Positions 8,381 through 13,391 of a stretch of DNA of 13,391 bases are shown here, in pieces. The stretch is from Dehalococcoidales bacterium (GTDB lineage Bacteria; Chloroflexota; Dehalococcoidia; Dehalococcoidales; UBA2162), in contig CP070800.1 in assembly GCA_020343555.1 (NCBI GenBank), forward strand, positions 1,734,908 to 1,748,298, in the 5' to 3' direction. How positions within the stretch are numbered: the first letter of the stretch is position 1; each line of letters starts with the position of its first letter. The notes below the pieces were generated by a model. The model worked only from the letters and a program-made list of their open reading frames with translations, did not search any database and was not told the DNA's origin. A program made the translations under genes and the position numbers.

Positions 8381-8386
8381 TTCCTT
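8381..8386 (-). promoter_or_regulatory. Shine-Dalgarno AAGGAA deciding the LysM gene start
   Basis: AAGGAA followed by a six-base spacer to GTG (8374-8372). It lies just past the stop of the preceding gene (8397-8399) and supports the shorter LysM protein over the TTG start at 8425. Confidence 0.5.
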
Positions 8387-8396
8387 ATTTCTTCCT

Positions 8397-10616
8397 TTAT
8401 CGAGATGGCCGTCGCTCTCGCTCAATCATAATCATTCGTCTTATGAAAGGATATATTTCACGCGCTAAAGTCCTGTAATCTGTAGTCTGTCTTTCCTTAT
8501 TTTCGGTACTGGCTTCATTAGAATCCACTTCAGAACTCTGCGATGTATCGGCTGTTGGCGTTTGGGTAGATTGAGTGGTTTGTGTAGTTTGTCTAGTTTG
8601 TGCAGTTTCCCTCAGCTGTAGGGTTAGCGGTTCCCTCTGTATCGGATCGCTACTGAGGTAATCATCCTCCTGCCGCATAACATCAATCCGGGAGACGGGA
8701 GCGAGGGGCAGATCAAGTGTATGACTGACAGACTCACCAATCTCAGGTATAGCGCTGGAAATACCCCTGTTATATATACCCTCACGACGTGTTGGCGTCC
8801 TCATTGTATTAATAACCTGTGGGGTCAATGGTAATTTATGCATCGGCCTGTAGCTTCCGACATTACCTTCGTACAATGCTTCAGTTTTAATATTTTCAGG
8901 ATGGTAACCGCTATTCATCCCGGTTTGTGTTCCATCAGTACGAAATTGAATGGATTCTTGAGATGAAGTCTCACCGGCATCATATTGGGTAGATCCTCGG
9001 AGAGATTTCTCATCTCCATCTCGGTTGATTTCCCCGACAGATTTCTCATCGACATGACGCCGGATAGATCGTTGAGGGACGTTTCCTTCACCTCCGGATT
9101 CGACAGGTTTTTGAGGCAGGGTCTCGTCAATACGATGCCGTACCGGCTGTCGTGATAGCGACCAGTCGTTTGAACGGCGGATAGGCTGTTGAGGTAACGG
9201 CCTGTCGACACTGCGTTGTATGGATTCAGAAGGCTGAACCGCTTTACGCGGGATGTTTTCGACGGAAGGTGGTGATGGTACAACTCTACGGGAAACCTCG
9301 GGGAGTTTATTGTCGAACAAATCAATCCCCCGGTACGGGTATCCGGTACTTCCTCCTGTTCTATAATTTTCAATAGAAGCCGACTGTTCTCCTTGCTCTG
9401 ATTCGACTTTTCGGCTTTCATGAAGTATCTCTTTCGGATCTTCAGAGCTGACATCACTTGTCTCGATATTGTTTTCATCAGCTAATTCGGAGGAACCTCC
9501 GGTTTTCTGAGTCACTAAAGGCATTTCCCTGGCAACCGGTGCATTCTCCAGGCTTAAGGGTTTATGAGATTCCATCTGTTCACTTTGTTTTTCTCCGGTA
9601 GCAGGTGTAATAGAACCTGAATGCGACGTTGCCCTGCTTTGGATATTCTGGTTGTTCTTGACGAAGGGAAGTGACTTCGCAATTTTTCGGGCGACGCGTA
9701 ACGGCTTTTGATAGAACAGCTCTTTGGCCGGATATGTACGGCTGGCGTCCTTTCCAGAGCTGTCTGTTTGTGTATTATGTGTTGGTCGCACATTATCGTC
9801 CGATGGTATTAATCTTTTCTCGTATCCGTCTTCTTTTCCGGGCAACGAAGGCAGGGTTGTTTCGTTGGTCTCGACCGGTGCGGTGCTATGACCTTCAGAC
9901 ACTTTTCTCTGGTCAACCACTTGCATATCGATATTCCGGTTAATTCCGGATCCAGGATATTGGTCGCTGGAAGTATCCGAAGAAGGAAACACCCTGGTAA
10001 TATTCTCGGTTCTCGCCGGTATCTGTTTCGCAACTGGCGGACTCGGAGTGTGCTCTCCGATACTCCGGACGTTTTTTCTGGTAATCGGCGGCGAGGATAT
10101 ATGGTCAAAATACGCTTCTGGGATATTATTCTCCCTTTCTACTCTTATTTCATTGACAGGTTCAACGGGTGGATGCGGTTCTCTGGAATAAGGAGTCCCG
10201 GTATTTGCTCTGGCATCTATTTCTTGCCTTGACACAAGTCCTTCATTCCATGTATTTTCTTCCCGGCGACTTCTTCCGGGTCTGAACCACGGCAGGTCCA
10301 GCATCTTGTACAAGCTGGATGTCCCGGTAGCGATGGTCCGGCTGATGATGCCAATCATGGCTTTAGATAAGAACGGCTGCCTCGTGGTCTGTGATATTGC
10401 AGGAGCCGGTCCCATTTTGCTTAATCTGTCGCTTCTTTCCCATAATCGTTGGAATGGTTGATTCCTTACTCCAGAAGAGGTTAAACCGGCGAACAATCCC
10501 TGAGAAGCAAACGGATGTGCTCTTTCCTCCATGCGTTTTTGCAGCCATGGACTAAGCTTCCTTTCCTCTTGATCAACATCCTCTCGGTTGTTAGAAAGAC
10601 TTTCGTAATCTGCCAT
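8397..10616 (-). CDS. Large low-complexity eCIS protein (Afp6 position), function unknown
   Basis: 739 residues, mostly predicted disordered: rich in S, T, P, R, E and Q, with almost no hydrophobic core. A somewhat more ordered N-terminus (about 20-115: SPWLQKRMEERAHPF, GLFAGLTSS, SLYKMLDLPWF) is followed by a long linker, a degenerate 13-residue repeat (467-563) and a TQ-rich tract (672-688). The last 25 residues form an amphipathic basic helix (LAREIYPFIRRMIMIERERR). It lies between the second tube gene and the LysM gene, where eCIS loci commonly hold a poorly conserved, long, disordered protein, often with a similar ERER-type tail. The C-terminal helix probably anchors it to the particle; that is inference. 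It starts 9 bases after the tube 2 stop, with AGGA just upstream. It could be an assembly scaffold or a cargo adaptor. Confidence 0.8.
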   Translation of the reverse strand: MADYESLSNNREDVDQEERKLSPWLQKRMEERAHPFASQGLFAGLTSSGVRNQPFQRLWERSDRLSKMGPAPAISQTTRQPFLSKAMIGIISRTIATGTSSLYKMLDLPWFRPGRSRREENTWNEGLVSRQEIDARANTGTPYSREPHPPVEPVNEIRVERENNIPEAYFDHISSPPITRKNVRSIGEHTPSPPVAKQIPARTENITRVFPSSDTSSDQYPGSGINRNIDMQVVDQRKVSEGHSTAPVETNETTLPSLPGKEDGYEKRLIPSDDNVRPTHNTQTDSSGKDASRTYPAKELFYQKPLRVARKIAKSLPFVKNNQNIQSRATSHSGSITPATGEKQSEQMESHKPLSLENAPVAREMPLVTQKTGGSSELADENNIETSDVSSEDPKEILHESRKVESEQGEQSASIENYRTGGSTGYPYRGIDLFDNKLPEVSRRVVPSPPSVENIPRKAVQPSESIQRSVDRPLPQQPIRRSNDWSLSRQPVRHRIDETLPQKPVESGGEGNVPQRSIRRHVDEKSVGEINRDGDEKSLRGSTQYDAGETSSQESIQFRTDGTQTGMNSGYHPENIKTEALYEGNVGSYRPMHKLPLTPQVINTMRTPTRREGIYNRGISSAIPEIGESVSHTLDLPLAPVSRIDVMRQEDDYLSSDPIQREPLTLQLRETAQTRQTTQTTQSTQTPTADTSQSSEVDSNEASTENKERQTTDYRTLAREIYPFIRRMIMIERERRPSR
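8928..9218 (-). repeat. Degenerate 13-residue (39-base) tandem repeat in the low-complexity protein
   Basis: About seven units can be aligned at residues 467-563: QRSVDRPLPQQPI, RRSNDWSLSRQPV, RHRIDETLPQKPV, ESGGEGNVPQRSI, RRHVDEKSVGEI (12), NRDGDEKSLRGST, QYDAGETSSQESI. The shared pattern is a basic or polar start, an acidic residue near position 5, and a P/S-Q-x-P/S-I/V end. The units have diverged strongly, unlike the near-identical repeats of the DUF4157 gene, so this expansion is older. Confidence 0.6.
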
Positions 10617-10625
10617 ACTATATTC

Positions 10626-11108
10626 CTATTGGACTTTTATGCCGTGGTGCGCGAATACCAGAGTTTCAATGGCGACTGCTGCCTCATTTGTCTTGAGAGC
10701 CGGGCTTGCCCATTTGACCGGGAACGCCCTGTCCAAGGTCCATCGTATCAAAGTTCCCTGGTCTACCGTCGATCGTAAGGTAATGGTGACCTGACGAAAT
10801 GTAAATCCCTTACCCTGCCTGAGGGCGTCTTCCATCTCACGGTACCAGTTATAAAGCTCATTGGATGTAGCAAGCCCCCTCTTCAAGGTGACATTAGAAA
10901 CCTTGGTACGCACGGGCATCTTGTGGACATATTCGTTTAGTCCTCCCTCGACATACTCGAAGACTTCGGTAGACATCTCGAGACCGGAGCACTCGGTAAA
11001 AGCTGCCTCGGTAATACTTCCAACCTCAACATGGAACTTGAAGGTTGGGAAAGGATCCACCCGTTGAGCTGTCTTCGTGGAGTTCTGGCTCTGTATTGGA
11101 TTCGCCAT
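10626..11108 (-). CDS. Inner tube protein 2 (T4 gp19-like, Afp5-like)
   Basis: A 160-residue tail tube protein. The gp19-like fold is indicated by FPTFKFHVEVGSITEAAFTE, CSGLEMSTEVFEYVEGG, the KVSNVTLKRGLATSNELYNW segment and the closing ETLVFAHHGIKV strand. It carries an N-terminal extension rich in Q, S, N and T (about 18 residues). In eCIS such a second tube paralogue, next to the baseplate genes, is used as the adaptor ring that joins the six-fold tube to the three-fold spike; its placement before the hub genes supports this. The ATG has only a weak ribosome-binding site (GAG about ten bases upstream). It follows a 94-base gap, the longest in the minus-strand run. Confidence 0.94.
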   Translation of the reverse strand: MANPIQSQNSTKTAQRVDPFPTFKFHVEVGSITEAAFTECSGLEMSTEVFEYVEGGLNEYVHKMPVRTKVSNVTLKRGLATSNELYNWYREMEDALRQGKGFTFRQVTITLRSTVDQGTLIRWTLDRAFPVKWASPALKTNEAAVAIETLVFAHHGIKVQ

Positions 11109-11202
11109 AATTCATCTACTCACAATCGGTATTTACATTTATGTCCCTATTTTCATACATTCTTGATGTATATTTTTTCGGAGATTTCCAACTTTTGCTG
11201 GT
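11109..11202 (-). other. Gap before the tube 2 gene, possible internal promoter
   Basis: A+T-rich 94-base gap between the DUF6760-like frame and tube 2. On the minus strand it contains CCGAAAAAATATACAT (about 11182-11167), which resembles an archaeal BRE/TATA element, about 60 bases before the tube 2 ATG. No properly spaced bacterial -35/-10 pair is obvious. The element may be fortuitous; no terminator is seen. Confidence 0.25.
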
Positions 11203-11367
11203 TTATTGAGCTTCGGTCAACCTCCGATTGATACTCGCAATGCTCTCTGCCCACTGACGACGGTCATGGTGCTCCATGTCAAGAATGTCCCCGAGCGGCC
11301 AGTGCATATAATAGGCGATGTAAGCTACCTCCTCGTGTAATTGCTCGAGGGGGTAGCTTATTATTCC
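11203..11367 (-). CDS. DUF6760-like extension, probably made by -1 frameshift
   Basis: The -1 frame after the 121-aa gene reads GIISYPLEQLHEEVAYIAYY then MHWPLGD and ends in SINRRLTEAQ. YPL-x-x-L-x-EEVA-[YF]-IAY followed by HW and a D/EHRERRRW-like segment (here EHHDRRQW) is the pattern of the small DUF6760 proteins in eCIS loci, as I recall it. There is no ATG, GTG or TTG upstream of the conserved part; the first in-frame ATG (11307) would remove the conserved YPL...EEVAYIAYY half. The codons before it are ATA ATA. The simplest reading is that it is translated as an extension of the upstream protein, giving about 174 residues. Alternatives are an unusual ATA start, a sequencing error or a separate short product from the internal ATG. 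Confidence 0.75.
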   Translation of the reverse strand, partial: GIISYPLEQLHEEVAYIAYYMHWPLGDILDMEHHDRRQWAESIASINRRLTEAQ

Positions 11368-11387
11368 CCCGGCTGGCTCAGATCCAC
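11321..11387 (-). promoter_or_regulatory. Candidate programmed -1 ribosomal frameshift signal
   Basis: Three elements are visible in minus-strand order. GAGGTG (11387-11382), a perfect partial match to the anti-Shine-Dalgarno, lies 11 bases before a G GGG GAA stretch (11370-11364) that sits within CCG GGG GAA TAA, where glycyl-tRNA on GGG can slip back to GGG. Then comes a hairpin with arms TAAGCTACCCCCTCG (11360-11346) and CGAGGAGGTAGCTTA (11335-11321), 15 bp with one C/A mismatch and a 10-base loop. Spacing from the slip site to the stem is three bases (six if the slip codon is CCG-GGG). The -1 frame then enters the DUF6760-like extension. No T run follows, so it is not an intrinsic terminator. 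The slip site is not a textbook heptamer. Confidence 0.6.
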
Positions 11388-11726
11388 CTCTATCTTTTCA
11401 TTACACTCCGGACATATCGTTGAGACCATGGATGTGCCATTCTCATTTATCTGCCTGTAGAATTCCTGAAGATAAGCAAAGTCAGCTGAGAAAAGGCTCT
11501 CTATAATCCCCGTGTGCACTTCCGGGAGACTGCCTAACCTCGTAATCACGCGCGATAATAGTATAATTGCCAGGTATGCCTGGTTGGATTTCACGCGGAG
11601 ATCACGAAGCGGAGCAATCTCATCCATGGCTGTCGATAGACGCATCGTACCGTTCTTATGGAGGTTGCCCTCACGGTCTACGTAACCGCGGGGAAGGGTA
11701 AACTCGAATTCCGTTTGCAGTGTCAT
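11361..11726 (-). CDS. Tail-assembly-like protein with CPEC motif
   Basis: 121 residues in the zero frame. The start ATG has a strong AGGAGG eight bases upstream that overlaps the tube 1 stop region. Residues 1-60 read as a beta-rich N-terminus (TLPRGYVDREGNLHKNGTMR) followed by helices (RDLRVKSNQAYLAIILLSRV, IESLFSADFAYLQEFYRQIN), then a single CPEC zinc-knuckle half near residues 105-108 and an acidic tail. The layout resembles Mu gp41-like/eCIS tail assembly proteins encoded between tube genes; I infer a chaperone or assembly role by position and shape. Only one CxxC pair is present, so metal binding would need dimerisation or partners. The stop at 11361 directly precedes the stem of the frameshift signal, and the protein could be extended to about 174 residues. 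Confidence 0.8.
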   Translation of the reverse strand: MTLQTEFEFTLPRGYVDREGNLHKNGTMRLSTAMDEIAPLRDLRVKSNQAYLAIILLSRVITRLGSLPEVHTGIIESLFSADFAYLQEFYRQINENGTSMVSTICPECNEKIEVDLSQPGE

Positions 11727-11738
11727 TTACCAAACCTC

Positions 11739-12197
11739 CTAGTTTACGCGTTCAATAAACTCGTGTGCCAGAGTTAATTCCTCTACCCCGATCTCATTAC
11801 TGTCTGCTTTGGGAGTTGGTCCGCTAATTTTCGTTGGCCAGGCCTGGTTGAAGTTCCAGCGGGCGACTTCCGTAAGTGTCTGATCGTACATTACAATCGA
11901 GCCATTCATACGGGCGTTTGCTACATCACCTTCTTCAACCTGTTTACGCCATTCCCACATGTCCAGGTTCGATGTAATACCCCGCTTCAATACAATATCT
12001 CCCCACTTTAGCCTGCCAGGAATCTTCAGGACGACTTCATGACCTTTTTCATTCACTACTTTCTGCTCTATGGTTTCAGTCTCAGAGCCGAGTCCACTTA
12101 CCTCGGTAAAATAACCAGAAATTTTTCCGCTAACTTCGAGTCCAAAGTGCACACCTAGTAACGGATCTTCTCTTACGGTATCAACTATAGATGCCAT
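11739..12197 (-). CDS. Inner tube protein 1 (T4 gp19-like, Afp1-like)
   Basis: The 152-residue product shows the tail tube signature: DPLLGVHFGLEVSGKISGYF, TEVSGLGSETETIEQKVVNE, IPGRLKWGDIVLKRGITSN, then NLDMWEWRKQVEEG and a RWNFNQAWPTKISGPTPKAD segment ending in EELTLAHEFIERV. It is the major hexameric tube subunit, stacked under the sheath. The ATG at 12197 has AAGGAG seven bases upstream. It lies 43 bases after the sheath gene and 12 bases before the tail-assembly-like gene. It shares only the fold pattern with tube 2 and lacks the Q/S/T-rich N-terminal extension of that paralogue. Confidence 0.96.
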   Translation of the reverse strand: MASIVDTVREDPLLGVHFGLEVSGKISGYFTEVSGLGSETETIEQKVVNEKGHEVVLKIPGRLKWGDIVLKRGITSNLDMWEWRKQVEEGDVANARMNGSIVMYDQTLTEVARWNFNQAWPTKISGPTPKADSNEIGVEELTLAHEFIERVN

Positions 12198-12240
12198 TTT
12201 GTGTCTCCTTCACTTTAAGAATTATTGTCTAGATTTGTTT

Positions 12241-13391
12241 TTATTCACTTGTTTCCGAGCCGCTCGCCCACTGGCTGATGCGGAAAATAACAAACTCAGC
12301 CGGTTTCACAGGCGCCATCCCTATCTCGATAATAACCTGTCCCAGGTCACGTGTGGCTGATGGATTATTCTCAGCATCACATTTCACGTAGAATGCTTGA
12401 GATGCGGTAGCTCCAAATAAAGCTCCACTGCCCCATACGGTACTCAGGAAGGCAGTAATATCACGCCGGATACGTGCCCAGAGATCAGCATCGTTGGGTT
12501 CGAAGACTATCCATTGCGTCCCCATCTGGATGGATTTCTCGACGAAGTTGAACAGTCGCCTGACATTGATATAGCGCCATGATGCGTCACTGGAAAGCGT
12601 TCTGGCGCCCCAGACGCGAATGCCTCTACCGGGGAACGATCGTATGCAGTTAACGCCGATAGGATTGAGGATATCCTGCTCACCCTTGGTAATCTGCATC
12701 TCAAGAGCCATGGCTCCTCTCACTACTTCGTTAGCCGGTGCCTTGTGAACGCCGCGCTCATTATCGCTTCGGGCATAAATTCCCGCCATGTAGCCACTGG
12801 GTGGTACAAGAACGCTATCATTTTTACCTGTCGGATCTGCAACTCTGATCCATGGATAGTAAACTGCGCCGTACTTGGTATCGTAACCGGCTTCATTCAT
12901 TCGCCAGTCCTTCATCTGCTGTGGCTTTAGACCAGGCGGACAATCGAGAATGGCAAAACGGTCTTTCATATTTTCACAGTGGGCAATTGTTGCCAGTTGT
13001 ACCGCTTTGACTCCGTCCATGGATATGATTCCTGCCTGGTATAGTGCCATGAGATCAGGGACACATACCATGGTGACATCATCGGCAACTTCAAAACCGG
13101 ATAGTCCGGTTCGCTCACCAGCATCACCAACAATCTCATCACTTGAAACAGGCGTCAGAGCAGAAGATGTTGTCTCAGCAACGGCGAGTTGGTACGTACC
13201 CGGATTAGGCGCACGTTCCGCTATGGTTAGTTGCGATTCTTGTTCGGCAACCTGTATCAGCTTCGATTGTTTATTTACCACATCCAACACGTTCCGGACA
13301 CCTCTCGCTTTCCCAAAGCTGAGGTTTTCAAACGTCTCTTCGACTCCACCACCGCGTACGACCAGGTTAAAGAGATCTTCGGAAACATCCT
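12241..13391 (-). CDS. Contractile tail sheath protein, 5' partial
   Basis: 382 residues are visible and the frame is open to the right edge, so the start is outside; the internal GTG at 13290 is not a real start because the upstream DLFNLVVRGGGVEETFENLS stretch is also sheath-like. The core has DRFAILDCPPGLKPQQMKDW, YYPWIRVADPTGK, VLVPPSGYMAGIYARSDNER and GVHKAPANEV. The C-terminal domain has GIRVWGARTLSSDASWRYIN, VRRLFNFVEKSIQMGTQW and the diagnostic IEIGMAPVKPAEFVIFRISQ. This is the sheath domain of Afp2/3/4-type proteins that contracts to drive the tube into the target. The APVKPAEFVIFRI segment is the C-terminal strand that links sheath rings. Only one sheath gene is seen; others could lie beyond the edge. 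Confidence 0.97.
   Translation of the reverse strand, partial: DVSEDLFNLVVRGGGVEETFENLSFGKARGVRNVLDVVNKQSKLIQVAEQESQLTIAERAPNPGTYQLAVAETTSSALTPVSSDEIVGDAGERTGLSGFEVADDVTMVCVPDLMALYQAGIISMDGVKAVQLATIAHCENMKDRFAILDCPPGLKPQQMKDWRMNEAGYDTKYGAVYYPWIRVADPTGKNDSVLVPPSGYMAGIYARSDNERGVHKAPANEVVRGAMALEMQITKGEQDILNPIGVNCIRSFPGRGIRVWGARTLSSDASWRYINVRRLFNFVEKSIQMGTQWIVFEPNDADLWARIRRDITAFLSTVWGSGALFGATASQAFYVKCDAENNPSATRDLGQVIIEIGMAPVKPAEFVIFRISQWASGSETSE

Noticed and set aside
8375..8425. TTG at 8425 as start of the LysM gene
   Set aside because: It has no Shine-Dalgarno and overlaps the preceding gene; GTG at 8374 has a well-placed AAGGAA.
8915..9478. 187-codon minus-strand ORF inside the 739-aa gene
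   Set aside because: It is an alternative frame of the repetitive low-complexity gene; its apparent repeats are the same 39-base units read out of frame.
9671..10232. Plus-strand ORFs opposite the 739-aa protein
   Set aside because: Composition is that of antisense to a Ser/Arg/Pro-rich gene, with no ribosome-binding site.
11321..11360. Stem-loop as an intrinsic terminator
   Set aside because: Neither strand has a T run after the stem and the stem lies inside sequence encoding a family-like protein segment.
13288..13290. GTG at 13290 as the start of the sheath gene
   Set aside because: The frame stays open to the edge and encodes sheath-like residues upstream, so the gene is cut by the window.

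Overview
The window is most of the structural half of an extracellular contractile injection system (eCIS, a phage-tail-like particle of the Afp/PVC/MAC class), plus a probable payload gene that converges on it. There is no capsid, terminase, portal, integrase or lysis gene. The baseplate, spike, tube and sheath set has the eCIS composition and ends in a DUF4157-type (eCIS-core) protein. The organism cannot be named. Base composition looks roughly balanced, good Shine-Dalgarno sites precede many starts, and some starts are GTG, which fits many bacteria and some archaea.

Minus strand, read right to left: sheath (5' end outside the window), inner tube 1, a 121-aa tail-assembly-like protein with a CPEC motif, a small DUF6760-like frame with no usable start codon, inner tube 2, a 739-aa low-complexity protein, a LysM baseplate hub protein, a VgrG/gp5-like spike, a PAAR tip, a gp25-like baseplate protein, a baseplate-J (gp6-like) wedge protein and a P2-I/TIGR02242-like tail protein. 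Most junctions are a few to about 40 bases, consistent with one long transcript whose promoter is off the right edge. Plus strand, left end: a large DUF4157 protein made of glutamate-rich repeats, an HELTH-bearing DUF4157 domain, a proline-rich linker and a lysine-rich helical C-terminus with two long hydrophobic stretches. Between the convergent ends lie about 360 bases without a convincing gene.

The gene products fit one machine. Sheath and tube form the contractile shaft; LysM, VgrG, PAAR, gp25, J and tail-I proteins form the baseplate and puncturing device; the 121-aa protein with its frameshift extension is probably an assembly factor; the DUF4157 protein is the likely cargo. Tail fibre, tape measure, AAA+ ATPase and tail terminator genes are not in the window.

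The most notable signal is at 11321-11387. The 121-aa gene ends in a five-G run and a stop codon, directly followed by a 15-bp stem with one mismatch. The -1 frame reads through into a family-like 53-residue extension that has no start codon of its own. With a Shine-Dalgarno-like GAGGTG upstream, this looks like programmed -1 ribosomal frameshifting, comparable in logic to lambda G/GT but in an injection system.
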